64,000 bases of DNA. Origin: Sharpea porci. GTDB lineage: Bacteria > Bacillota_I > Bacilli_A > Erysipelotrichales > Coprobacillaceae. The stretch lies in contig NZ_VUNM01000004.1 of NCBI RefSeq assembly GCF_009695655.1, forward strand, positions 1-64,000, written 5' to 3'. Both the position numbers and the translations under genes were made by a program. The notes beneath the pieces were generated by a model, which saw only the letters and a program-made list of their open reading frames with translations, was not told where the DNA came from and ran no database searches. Shown here piece by piece: positions 34,020 to 41,873 of the stretch. How positions within the stretch are numbered: position 1 is the stretch's first letter; the number at the start of each line of letters is the position of its first letter.

Positions 34020-34048
34020 TTGCTTTTAAGAAAATATTGTGTTAATAT
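34020..34048 (+). promoter_or_regulatory. tRNA-Trp promoter
   Basis: -35 TTGCTT (34020-34025), -10 TAATAT (34043-34048), 17-bp spacer, 18 nt before the tRNA. Confidence 0.6.
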
Positions 34049-34065
34049 AAACAAGCAACAAGCAT

Positions 34066-34139
34066 AGGGGCTTGGTTCAATGGTAGAGCATCGGTCTCCA
34101 AAACCGTTGATGCGGGTTCGATTCCTGCAGCCCCTGCCA
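34066..34139 (+). tRNA. tRNA-Trp (anticodon CCA)
   Basis: Plus-strand cloverleaf: acceptor AGGGGCT / AGCCCCT, D stem GTTC / GAGC, anticodon stem TCGGT / ACCGT with loop CTCCAAA, T stem GCGGG / CCTGC, discriminator G, encoded CCA. Confidence 0.95.
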
Positions 34140-34149
34140 GTTGATTATG

Positions 34150-34177
34150 AGTCTTGGAAACAAGACTTTTTCTTTTT
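34150..34177 (+). terminator. tRNA-Trp terminator
   Basis: 7-bp stem AGTCTTG / CAAGACT with loop GAAA, followed by TTTTCTTTTT. Confidence 0.8.
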
Positions 34178-34179
34178 CT

Positions 34180-34206
34180 AAAAGAGGTGGAAATTCCACC
34201 TCTTTT
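34180..34206. terminator. Second, bidirectional hairpin after tRNA-Trp
   Basis: Near-perfect palindrome AAAAGAGGTGG...CCACCTCTTTT. It has T-rich ends on both strands and directly follows the tRNA terminator. The remaining ~175 bp to the EamA gene show no coding signal. Confidence 0.6.
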
Positions 34207-34382
34207 CAATTTGTATTTCATTTTCTCACTTGACGAATTAATAAGATTATTCTTAATAATTCATAAAAGCAGGTGCTCTTTTCTTCTACTACGAAGTCAT
34301 GAACACCCGCTTATTCATTTTAACAACTTTTCGTCTTTGCTTTAAATCAAATTAAGCTAACTTATTACATACACTTTTACTA

Positions 34383-34796
34383 CTAGATAGCCATAAAGAG
34401 TGTGCCGGCCCCAATAAGAATACAGCCAATAAGAGATTTCATTGTAAAGTCTTCATGCAAGAAAACAAAGGCTAAGACTAGTGTTATAATGACACTTAAC
34501 TTATCAATAGGAACAACTTTGCTAGCTTCGCCAATCTGTAAAGCCCTGTAATAGCAAAGCCATGATGCCCCTGTAGCTAAGCCTGATAGAATCAGGAAAA
34601 TCCAGCTCTTTGTGCCAATATTGCTGATGCCTGACTGGGCGTGTGTTAAAAAGACCATGCCCCATGCCATGATGACAACAACAACAGTACGAATAGCTGT
34701 CGCAAGATTGGAATTGACGCCTTCAATACCAACCTTCGCTAAAATTGAAGTTAATGCTGCAAAGATTGCTGATAAAAATGCAAATAATACCCACAT
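34383..34796 (-). CDS. Single-domain EamA-type transporter
   Basis: A 137-residue protein with five hydrophobic segments forming one EamA (drug/metabolite transporter) domain: WVLFAFLSAIFAALTSILAKVGIEG at the start and DKLSVIITLVLAFVFLHEDFT near the end. This is half the size of typical DMT proteins, so it would act as a dimer, as known for short members. AAGGAGGAA precedes the ATG at 34796; the upstream ATG at 34820 has no site. Substrate unknown. Divergent from the HAD-like gene at 34848. Confidence 0.85.
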   Translation of the reverse strand: MWVLFAFLSAIFAALTSILAKVGIEGVNSNLATAIRTVVVVIMAWGMVFLTHAQSGISNIGTKSWIFLILSGLATGASWLCYYRALQIGEASKVVPIDKLSVIITLVLAFVFLHEDFTMKSLIGCILIGAGTLFMAI

Positions 34797-34847
34797 AAAT
34801 ATTTCCTCCTTAAATTTCATGTTATCATAGTAAATGAGGTGAGGATC

Positions 34848-35279
34848 ATGTATATATTTCTTGATATAGACGGTGTTTTAAATACCTATAATAAACATCC
34901 TGCCAATAAACGCTCTATTCATTCTGCTCATCTCATCATGCTGAAAAAGCTTATTGATGAAACACAGGCAAAGATTATATTAATTTCTAACTGGAAATTT
35001 GTACCTGCTGCTCTTCAAGAATGTAAGCTTGCTTTAGAAAGCTGTCATCTTCATCTTGATGGAATAACTAAGGATGATATGGTTCATCGTGGTCAAGGTA
35101 TTATTGATTATATTCATGACCATAAGATCCAGAATTATGTCATTCTCGATGATGATTGCTTTAGTGATTATAATGATGAGCTAAAAAGACATCTTGTTCT
35201 TATTGATGCAAGATATGGTCTTCGTCCATCAGATCTCCATAAAGCGTACAAGATTCTTATTGATGAAGTGCCTGCATAA
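34848..35279 (+). CDS. HAD-fold protein of the Swiss-army-knife type
   Basis: A 143-residue protein starting MYIFLDIDGVLNTYNK, the HAD motif I with both aspartates, followed by ISNWKF (motif II-like) and YVILDDDCFSDY (acidic motif IV). This compact form resembles the HAD domain found in RNA-repair-associated 'Swiss army knife' proteins. GAGGTGAGG precedes the ATG at 34848. The 3' end overlaps the convergent Nudix gene by 23 bp. Substrate unknown. Confidence 0.75.
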   Translation: MYIFLDIDGVLNTYNKHPANKRSIHSAHLIMLKKLIDETQAKIILISNWKFVPAALQECKLALESCHLHLDGITKDDMVHRGQGIIDYIHDHKIQNYVILDDDCFSDYNDELKRHLVLIDARYGLRPSDLHKAYKILIDEVPA

Positions 35280-35757
35280 TACGTTTATAATGCAAGAAGC
35301 CATCACTTTTTTCAAGTTCACCAATTTCTTCTAAGCTTGCCATTTTCCATTCCAAGACTTCATCTTCCTGAATATGTACATCTTCGATATCAAAATCAGC
35401 ATGAATGAGATACATATCAACAAAATAATTATCCCCACGCTTTAAATCAATATTCTTATAAGAATAAATCAATTCCTTGCGTGATAAACTGATATCAAGT
35501 CCTGTTTCTTCAAACACTTCTCTCTGTAATGCCTGCATGCTTGTTTCTCCAGCACTTACACCACCACCAGGAATTTCCCACTGTCCAGCAGCCCACTTCT
35601 TATCAAGCGTTCTTCTCGTAATTAAATACTTACCATCATTTTCAATGAGAGCTAACACATATAACATATATTGCCCTTCTTTTAATTTGGTTTTTCGTTC
35701 TAAGCGCTCTCCAGTTAATTCCTTTTGGTCATTATAGATATCAATATATTCAGCCAT
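35257..35757 (-). CDS. Nudix hydrolase
   Basis: A 166-residue pyrophosphohydrolase. The Nudix box GGGVSAGETSMQALQREVFEETGLD fits the GX5EX7REUXEEXGU pattern in full. The start sequence AEYIDIYNDQKELTGERLERKTKLKEGQY resembles the IPP-isomerase/YfcD-like branch, whose N-terminal region carries a similar INENDE...RSE layout. GGAGAGG precedes the ATG at 35757. Substrate not determined; a nucleoside or sugar diphosphate is likely. Confidence 0.88.
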   Translation of the reverse strand: MAEYIDIYNDQKELTGERLERKTKLKEGQYMLYVLALIENDGKYLITRRTLDKKWAAGQWEIPGGGVSAGETSMQALQREVFEETGLDISLSRKELIYSYKNIDLKRGDNYFVDMYLIHADFDIEDVHIQEDEVLEWKMASLEEIGELEKSDGFLHYKRIMQALHQ

Positions 35758-35932
35758 ACATTCCTCTCCTTTTCCCATATTTTAGCACAATTTCCTACAA
35801 CACGTGATGTATTTGCACATGTCTTTACAATTCCTTAACTTTTTTCTTTTTTCTTAACAAACTCTTTATCTCACTATGCATTATTCATAAAAATAATCAA
35901 GGTAGAATATGCGTAGAAAAGAGGTGGGATGT

Positions 35933-36085
35933 ATGTTGACAAAAAGAACCCAGTTATTTATATATTTTCTTGTTCTTGTTGCTTTGTACTTCTTGATGCT
36001 CTATTGTGGCTTGAATGCTACTGTATCATCACTTGGATTTATGATTTCCTACATCTTCTTACTTTTCTACTTTCTACGGTATTAA
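35933..36085 (+). CDS. 50-residue two-helix membrane protein
   Basis: An open frame of 50 codons (MLTKRTQLFIYFLVLVALYF...) preceded by GAGGTGGG 4-5 nt upstream and followed by its own terminator. It encodes two hydrophobic helices (about residues 8-27 and 31-49) with a basic N terminus. An overlapping frame at 35929-36135 has a poorer start and runs through the terminator, so it is rejected. No family recognised; a small membrane-acting regulator or peptide is possible. Confidence 0.6.
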   Translation: MLTKRTQLFIYFLVLVALYFLMLYCGLNATVSSLGFMISYIFLLFYFLRY

Positions 36086-36089
36086 CAAC

Positions 36090-36117
36090 GAACTGGTTCA
36101 ACCAGTTCTTTTCTTTT
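36090..36117 (+). terminator. Terminator of the small membrane protein gene
   Basis: Stem GAACTGG / CCAGTTC with a 5-nt loop, followed by TTTTCTTTTG. Confidence 0.8.
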
Positions 36118-36160
36118 GTGCTTATTCGTGTATAATGAGTCCATCAAGGGAGGACACATT

Positions 36161-36919
36161 ATGTCAATGCATTTTCTGACCTATATTATTGTTGGTACAG
36201 CAGTCTTTCTAGCTGGTTTTGTCGATGCGATTGCAGGTGGAGGTGGGCTGATTTCCTTGCCTGTCTATATGATGGTAGGACTTCCCGCCCATAATGCCAT
36301 TGCTACAAACAAGATGTCATCAACCTGTGGCACAGCACTATCAACCGTACGTTTTCTCAAGAATGGACTTATTCATATGAAACTAGCCTTGCCTTCCATC
36401 ATACTTGCCATCATTGGTTCAACCATTGGTGCCCATCTTGCCCTCATCACAAACAACGATATCCTAGAGAAGATTATGATTCCCATCCTCCCCATCACAG
36501 CCTTCTTTGTCTTCAACAAAAATCTCTTTCATGATCACCATCATCCTTTTAAGATCACCAGACGAACAATGTTTGTTTCCCTCATTGCTGCATTGATTGT
36601 TGGTATATATGATGGATTTTACGGCCCTGGAACAGGTACCTTCCTGCTCATCATTCTGACTATCTTTGGCCATATGGCTATTAAACATGCCAACGGTCAA
36701 GTCAAAGCCATTAATCTTACAACTAATATTTCTGCTTTAACTGTCTATCTGTTAAATGGTCAGGTGATAATTGGTTTAGGTTTATTTGCGGCTATATGTA
36801 ATATGGCTGGTAATTATTTAGGTTCTGGTATGATGATGACGAAAGGAAGTAAGATTGTAAAACCTGTTATTGGTATTGTTCTGGTGATGTTATTATTGAA
36901 GATGGTGCATGTATATTAA
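36161..36919 (+). CDS. TauE/SafE-family anion exporter
   Basis: A 252-residue membrane protein of the TauE/SafE (DUF81) family, about eight helices in two repeats. The repeat signatures are GFVDAIAGGGGLISLPVYM...NKMSSTCGT near the N terminus and GIYDGFYGPGTGTFLL...NLTTNISA in the second half. Members export sulfite, sulfoacetate or related organic anions. AAGGGAGG precedes the ATG at 36161. Histidine-rich FHDHHHPF loop between the halves is a minor oddity. Substrate is not predictable. Confidence 0.9.
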   Translation: MSMHFLTYIIVGTAVFLAGFVDAIAGGGGLISLPVYMMVGLPAHNAIATNKMSSTCGTALSTVRFLKNGLIHMKLALPSIILAIIGSTIGAHLALITNNDILEKIMIPILPITAFFVFNKNLFHDHHHPFKITRRTMFVSLIAALIVGIYDGFYGPGTGTFLLIILTIFGHMAIKHANGQVKAINLTTNISALTVYLLNGQVIIGLGLFAAICNMAGNYLGSGMMMTKGSKIVKPVIGIVLVMLLLKMVHVY

Positions 36920-37037
36920 AAAGGGATTATACTGAGACAGTCCATGCCTATCATTCACGATGATGAAGTGATAAATACCTTTAATACAACAACATACTAA
37001 TTCTAAACATAAAAAGCACGAAATAAAAACAATCTCT

Positions 37038-37085
37038 AAAAAAGGTGAAACATATCGATTATATCAATATATTTCACCCCTTTTT
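37038..37085. terminator. Bidirectional terminator between the TauE gene and glgA
   Basis: Stem AAAAAAGGTGAAA / TTTCACC...TTTTT with an AT-rich inner region. Confidence 0.65.
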
Positions 37086-37121
37086 ATTTTGTAACCGTAA
37101 AACATCAAAATGATAATTGAA

Positions 37122-37148
37122 GAAAAAGAGGTCTGCTAAGCAGACCTC
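37122..37148 (-). terminator. glgA terminator
   Basis: 9-bp perfect stem GAGGTCTGC / GCAGACCTC with a 3-nt loop, followed on the minus strand by TTTTTCTTC. Confidence 0.85.
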
Positions 37149-37171
37149 AAGTATAAAGACAAATCTTTTTA

Positions 37172-39322
37172 TTATCTTGTTAAATCGACATAGAGATCAC
37201 GATACTGTCTTGCACTAGATTCCCAGCTTACATCCTTATCCATGTTACGCTGTACCATTTCATCCCAGCACCATCTATTTGTGAAATAAAGTGTCTTAGC
37301 TCTGTTAACAGCATCCAACAATAAGCCAGATTCATAACGATCAAATGTGAAGCCATTGCCCCAATTTGTATATTCATTGTATGGTTCAACAGTATCTTTT
37401 AAACCACCTGTTTCTCTGACAATAGGAATATCACCATAATGCATAGCGATTAACTGTGTGAGTCCACATGGTTCAAAGCGAGAAGGCACTAATAATGCAT
37501 CTGCGCCTGCATAGATATGATGTGCTCTTGTTTCATCATACATGATATTTGAACATACCTGTCCCTTATAAGCATTTTCATAATATCTGAAGCTATCTTC
37601 ATACTGCGCATCACCGGTTCCAAGAATGACAACCTGTGTGTTGCCATCAATAAGCTGAGGTAGGATTTCATTGACTAAGTCTAAGCCCTTCTGATTAGTA
37701 AGTCTAGAAACAAGACCAATCACAAACTTACCATCATCTACTTCCAAGCCTAATTCTTCCTGTAAAGCTTTCTTGTTTTTACGTTTTTCTGTTAAAACAT
37801 TACCTAAATCATAGTTATTCGCAAGTCTAGGATCAGTTGCAGGATTCCAGATATCATAGTCAATACCATTGACAATACCTCTTAACTTACCAGAATGATA
37901 TCTTAAGTGTGCATCAAGGTCTTCACCATATTCAGGTGTCTGAATTTCCCATGCATATGTACCAGATACTGTCGTAATCGCATCTGCATAAGTAAGACCA
38001 CCCTTAAGCATATTGGCATCCAACCATTTTACAGTCAATGCATCCTTATTGAAGACATAGTCAGGAAGACCAGTCCAGTATGAAATCATCCTCTTATCAT
38101 AAATACCCTGGAAACGTAAGTTATGAATAGTTAAAACTGTCTTAGCTCCACCAATAGGTGTATCTTTGAACATTGTATCAAGATATACAGGAACTAATGC
38201 AGCCTGCCAGTCATGGCAATGGATGACATCTGGTTCCCAATCCATATAATTCAATGCCGCCAAAGCAGCCTTTGAGAAATAACAGAACTTTGGAATATCA
38301 TCAATTAAGTTCGTATATGGATTACCATTTGTAAAGAATTCCTGGTTATCAATAAAATCATAAACAACCCCATCCCATACATATTCCATAATACCTACAT
38401 AGAATGAACGACCATCACTACATAAATTCATATCAAATGATCCACGATAGACCATCTTTTCCTGATATTTTTCAGGAATACAAGCATAACGAGGCAAGAT
38501 AACCTTAACATCACAATTCTGCTTAGCTAATTCCTTAGGCAATGCATACATAACATCCCCTAATCCACCAGTCTTCACAAATGGATAACATTCAGAACCA
38601 ATGAATGCCACACTTCTTCTTGGCTGTGGTAATTCTTTTACAGGTTCTTCTTTTTTCTCTTCAACAGGCTTAGCTTCTACCTTTGCTTCAGCTTTCTTTG
38701 CAGCTGGTTTAGCTTCCGCCTTAACATCAGCCTTCTTTTCAGCAGGCTTTGCTTCAGCCTTAGTTTCAACTTTCTTCGCAGCTGGCTTAGCTTCAGCCTT
38801 TGCTTCTACTTTCTTTTCAGCAGGTTTTGCTTCTACCTTAGTTTCAGCTTTCTTAGCTGCAGGTTTAGCTTCAGCCTTAGTTTCTACTTTCTTCGCAGCT
38901 GGCTTAGCTTCTACCTTAGTTTCAGATTTCTTTTCAGTAGGCTTTGCCTCTACCTTAGTTTCAGCTTTCTTAGCTGCAGGTTTAGCTTCTGCCTTAGCTT
39001 CAGCCTTCTTTTCAGCAGGCTTTGCTTCTACCTTAGTTTCAGCTTTCTTAGCTGCAGGTTTAGCTTCAGCCTTAGTTTCTACTTTCTTTTCAGCAGGTTT
39101 TGCTTCCACCTTAGTTTCAGCTTTCTTAGCTGCAGGTTTAGCTTCTACCTTAGTTTCTACTTTCTTCGCAGCTGGTTTAACCTCAGTCACAGGTTTTACT
39201 GCTTTTATATCTGTAGCTACTGGATCAGGACTTACAGCAGTAGCTTTTGTATTTCTTTTAACCGTTTTTACAGCCTTTTTTACTGTATGCGTTTTCTTTT
39301 TTCTCGTTGATTTTGCTGGCAT
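37172..39322 (-). CDS. glgA: Glycogen synthase with an N-terminal lysine-rich repeat extension
   Basis: A 716-residue protein. Residues ~236-716 are a full GT5 ADP-glucose glycogen synthase: VKTGGLGDVMYALPKEL (sugar-nucleotide loop), HCHDWQAALVP, LTIHNLRFQGIYD, GIVNGIDYDIWNP, and the catalytic SRFEPCGLTQLIAMHYGDIPIVRETGGLKDTV. Residues 1-47 are basic (MPAKSTRKKKTHTVKKAVKT...). Residues 48-216 are thirteen 13-residue repeats of the type AKPAAKKAETKVE, plus a partial copy. Normal GlgA is about 480 residues. The ATG at 39322 is preceded by GGAGGAG. No other glg genes are adjacent. The role of the extension is unknown. Confidence 0.93.
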   Translation of the reverse strand: MPAKSTRKKKTHTVKKAVKTVKRNTKATAVSPDPVATDIKAVKPVTEVKPAAKKVETKVEAKPAAKKAETKVEAKPAEKKVETKAEAKPAAKKAETKVEAKPAEKKAEAKAEAKPAAKKAETKVEAKPTEKKSETKVEAKPAAKKVETKAEAKPAAKKAETKVEAKPAEKKVEAKAEAKPAAKKVETKAEAKPAEKKADVKAEAKPAAKKAEAKVEAKPVEEKKEEPVKELPQPRRSVAFIGSECYPFVKTGGLGDVMYALPKELAKQNCDVKVILPRYACIPEKYQEKMVYRGSFDMNLCSDGRSFYVGIMEYVWDGVVYDFIDNQEFFTNGNPYTNLIDDIPKFCYFSKAALAALNYMDWEPDVIHCHDWQAALVPVYLDTMFKDTPIGGAKTVLTIHNLRFQGIYDKRMISYWTGLPDYVFNKDALTVKWLDANMLKGGLTYADAITTVSGTYAWEIQTPEYGEDLDAHLRYHSGKLRGIVNGIDYDIWNPATDPRLANNYDLGNVLTEKRKNKKALQEELGLEVDDGKFVIGLVSRLTNQKGLDLVNEILPQLIDGNTQVVILGTGDAQYEDSFRYYENAYKGQVCSNIMYDETRAHHIYAGADALLVPSRFEPCGLTQLIAMHYGDIPIVRETGGLKDTVEPYNEYTNWGNGFTFDRYESGLLLDAVNRAKTLYFTNRWCWDEMVQRNMDKDVSWESSARQYRDLYVDLTR
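38675..39181 (-). repeat. Thirteen tandem 39-bp coding repeats in glgA
   Basis: The DNA encodes 13 consecutive copies of a 13-residue Lys/Ala/Glu/Pro unit (consensus AKPAAKKAETKVE, alternating with AKPAEKKVETKAE). Copies differ mainly at silent and Ala/Val or Ala/Glu positions. The reverse strand is open over the whole region but is not a gene. Confidence 0.9.
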
Positions 39323-39667
39323 AATGTTCTCCTCCATTTAATCATTGAAGACATTATATCACATTCTTAGATTTGAAAAAATGCTCGATGAAATTCTCTT
39401 AAGAAAAATCAAAGCTCTTTCACAATTTGAAAACAAAAGTTGTGAAAATGACACTTAGATCTATTTCTAGATAATAGCGGTTAATCATTTGTCTAAGAAT
39501 TATAAATCATTAATCATGTAACACCATTACGTTAATCCTTTATGCTAATGAATTCTATTTATTCTTTTATCACAAAGCACAAATTTCTTGTTACTTTGTT
39601 TATCAAGATTATGCTGTATTTTCATCATACAAAAAAGAGCCACAGTACTCACCGTGACTCACCAATA
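39323..39667. other. glgA upstream region
   Basis: Contains an extended -10 for glgA on the minus strand (TGATATAAT, hexamer at 39353-39358), a perfect inverted repeat TTTCACAA (39418-39425) / TTGTGAAA (39440-39447), a lone TCTTAAGAAAA near 39397, and the terminator of the 3D-domain gene at 39631-39660. No gene seen. Confidence 0.55.
39631..39660 (-). terminator. Terminator of the 3D-domain gene
   Basis: Stem GAGTCAC / GTGGCTC (one G-U) with a 10-nt loop region, followed on the minus strand by TTTTTTG. Confidence 0.75.
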
Positions 39668-40372
39668 CTACCATGCAGTAGCTATATCTAATTGTGTTGG
39701 ATTACGTGCCGCAAAGGAACCTGTGTCCACAACAATACCCATACCTAATGATGTCGGTAAGATTGTGCCCTTTGGACGAATGGATAAGTTAGCTGCCACC
39801 ATGACATAGTCACCTAGCATCTTAACGCCATCTTCTCTTACCCAGTATCTCGCATTGTTGCCTCTTGCACGCATCGCATTCACAACATTACTCATATTCA
39901 TATTATAAAAAGACTCTTTACCACTTGGGCCATTGAAAACACCAGCGCTCTTAGAAAGTCTTCCACCACGACTAACATAGCGTGTTGGTTGAACCTGTGT
40001 CTTTGCAGCCGCTTCAGCTTTTGCTTTAGCTTCTGCCTCAGCCTTTGCCTTAGCTTCTGCTTCAGCCTTAGCTTTAGCCTCTGCTTCTGCTCTTGCTTTT
40101 TCTTCAGCTGCTTTTCTTGCGGCTTCTTCAGCTGCCTTCTGGGCATCAATTTCAGCCTGGATCTTAGCTGCTGTTTCTTTGACAACATTAGCTGTTTCTT
40201 CATGGGCTGCCTGTAAGCTTTGTTTAGTAGAAGCTGCCTGTGTAGCCACATTGATGGTAATCAGTTCTTGTTTTGTATCTTTTGTACTTTCAGCGTTAAC
40301 TTTTGATACCTGTACGCCAGAGATTAATGCAAAGCTTAATACTAACGCACTGAGTTTCTTTCAATTCATCAT
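39668..40372 (-). pseudogene. Secreted coiled-coil 3D-domain protein with a UGA stop in its signal peptide
   Basis: Reading from the ATG at 40372 (AGGT upstream) gives MMN, then TGA at 40361-40363, then KKLSALVLSFALISGVQVSKVNA, a textbook signal peptide, in frame with the rest. The mature part has an Ala/Lys/Glu coiled coil (residues ~75-125, AEAKAKAEAEAKAK repeats) and a C-terminal 3D-like domain (GTILPTSLGMGIVVDTGSFA...QLDIATAW), as in peptidoglycan-active YocH/RlpA-type proteins. One base change (CGA to TGA) would explain the stop. Otherwise intact over 235 codons, with a perfect promoter. Internal starts (GTG 40249) would lose the signal. Confidence 0.7.
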
Positions 40373-40402
40373 AAATTTACCTCGCTTTTTAAGTTCTCCT
40401 AT

Positions 40403-40431
40403 ACTATACAAAACTTAAGAATTTTTGTCAA
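40403..40431 (-). promoter_or_regulatory. Consensus promoter of the 3D-domain gene
   Basis: Minus-strand -35 TTGACA (40426-40431) and -10 TATAGT (40403-40408), 17-bp spacer. Confidence 0.8.
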
Positions 40432-40463
40432 ATATTTTATTGAATTTATCAATATTTTTTGAG

Positions 40464-40515
40464 TTTCTTAAGCATTTCTTAAGCAATTTCTTAAGAAATT
40501 AAGAATCTTAAGAAA
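40464..40515. promoter_or_regulatory. CTTAAG repeat array upstream of the 3D-gene promoter
   Basis: TTTCTTAAG occurs at 40464-40472, 40475-40483 and 40487-40495 (11- and 12-bp steps); the last is part of the 16-bp palindrome AATTTCTTAAGAAATT. CTTAAGAAA recurs inverted at 40507-40515, and CTTAAG again in the promoter spacer. The one-helical-turn spacing is typical of OmpR-family response regulator sites. Confidence 0.55.
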
Positions 40516-40518
40516 TAG

Positions 40519-40548
40519 AAAAAGTGCCCTTTATATGAGCACTTTTTT
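40519..40548 (-). terminator. Terminator of the aminotransferase gene
   Basis: Stem AAAAAGTGC / GCACTTTTT with an 11-nt loop; T-rich on both strands. Confidence 0.7.
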
Positions 40549-40551
40549 AAT

Positions 40552-41820
40552 TTATTGTAATTGTTCTAAAGAGACCATTTTGACAACTGTCGCAAAGACT
40601 TCAGCAGCTAATTTTATTTCATCAAGCGGTGGTAAAGTAGGGGCAATACGAATATTCGCATCATCAGGATCCTTGCCATATGGATAGGTAGCACCAGCTC
40701 CTGTCATCACAACACCTGCTTCTTTCATCTTGCTGACGATGGCTTTAGCTGTATTCTTGTTGCCAGTAAAGGAAATGAAATAACCCCCTCTAGGCTTTGT
40801 CCAACTGCCAACACCCAAACCTGTTAATTCACGATCAAGCACTTCTTCAACGGCTTCAAATTTAGGTCTAATGATATCCGCATGTTTCTTCATATGTTCC
40901 TTTAAGCCATTGATATCCTTAAAGTAACGAACATGTCTTAACTGATTAAGCTTATCATGACCAATAGTCTGATGCTTCATCTGATTAAGAATATCTTTCT
41001 TGTTGTTAGGTGATGTAGCTAAAGCAGCAATACCTGCACCTGGGAAGGTAATCTTGCTTGTTGACCCAAATTTATAGACAAGATCAGGATGACCTGCTTT
41101 CTTACATTCTTCTAAGATATCAGGAATATTGATTTCTTCATAAAGATGATGAACACAATAAGCATTGTCCCAATAAATTCTAAAGTCTTTAGCAGCTGGC
41201 TCTAATGCAGCAAGACGGTGAATCACTTCATCACTATAAACCACTCCACCTGGATTAGAATATTTTGGTACACACCAAATACCTTTCACTGAAGGATCTT
41301 TGACATATTCTTCTACCATGTCCATATCAGGACCATGCTCATCCATTGGGATATTGATCATTTCAAAGCCAAAAAATTCTGTAATTCCAAAATGGCGATC
41401 ATAGCCAGGAACTGGGCATAACCACTTAATCTTGTCCTGCTGACAGAATGGTGTTTCACCCATTACGCCAAAGCTATAGCTACGAGATATTTGATCATAC
41501 ATGATATTTAATGAGGAATTGCCATAAATAATCATATCTTCAGGTTGACTATCCATCATATCAGCCATCAGTTTCTTAGCTTCAGGCAAACCATCTAGAC
41601 AGCCATAGTTTCTCGCATCTGTGCCATCTGATGCCGTTAAATCAGAATTGGCATTAATAACATCCAACATTCCTCTTGATAAATCAAGCTGGTCACTGCC
41701 TGGCTTACCCCTCGCCATATTCAGTGAGAGATGCATATCAAGATAATTCTGATATTGAGCCTTTAAACGTGATAATTCTTCTTCTCTTTCTTCTTTTGAT
41801 AAATCTTTATAAGCTTTCAT
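40552..41820 (-). CDS. PLP-dependent aspartate aminotransferase, class Ic-like
   Basis: A 422-residue fold-type I aminotransferase. It resembles the aspartate aminotransferase 1c / Aminotran_MocR group: MARGKPGSDQLDLS near the N terminus, NYGCLDGLPEAKKLMADM, the PLP-binding NSSLNIMYD region, and FGSTSKITFPGAGIAAL with the Schiff-base lysine. The C-terminal part has PRGGYFISF and an IRIAPTLPP substrate-carboxylate arginine motif. AAGGAGAGAG precedes the ATG at 41820. It follows the sensor kinase by 53 nt and may be co-transcribed with the alarmone/two-component operon. Confidence 0.85.
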   Translation of the reverse strand: MKAYKDLSKEEREEELSRLKAQYQNYLDMHLSLNMARGKPGSDQLDLSRGMLDVINANSDLTASDGTDARNYGCLDGLPEAKKLMADMMDSQPEDMIIYGNSSLNIMYDQISRSYSFGVMGETPFCQQDKIKWLCPVPGYDRHFGITEFFGFEMINIPMDEHGPDMDMVEEYVKDPSVKGIWCVPKYSNPGGVVYSDEVIHRLAALEPAAKDFRIYWDNAYCVHHLYEEINIPDILEECKKAGHPDLVYKFGSTSKITFPGAGIAALATSPNNKKDILNQMKHQTIGHDKLNQLRHVRYFKDINGLKEHMKKHADIIRPKFEAVEEVLDRELTGLGVGSWTKPRGGYFISFTGNKNTAKAIVSKMKEAGVVMTGAGATYPYGKDPDDANIRIAPTLPPLDEIKLAAEVFATVVKMVSLEQLQ

Positions 41821-41873
41821 CTTCTCTCTCCTTTTTGTGTTTATTATACACATGAAATAATTTTCTCACAAGA

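Noticed and set aside
38675-39181. Regular 39-bp periodicity resembling a CRISPR array
   Set aside because: The units are contiguous, translate in one frame into protein repeats and have no unique spacers.
38601-39341. Long open frame on the plus strand (246 codons, Ala/Phe/Leu/Ser-rich)
   Set aside because: It is the reverse complement of the Lys/Ala/Glu repeats in glgA; the repeat composition keeps it open. No ribosome binding site or family features.
40361-40363. UGA read as tryptophan genome-wide
   Set aside because: UGA is the stop codon in overlapping pairs such as AbiEi/AbiEii, RNase H/exonuclease and the alarmone synthetase/regulator pair.
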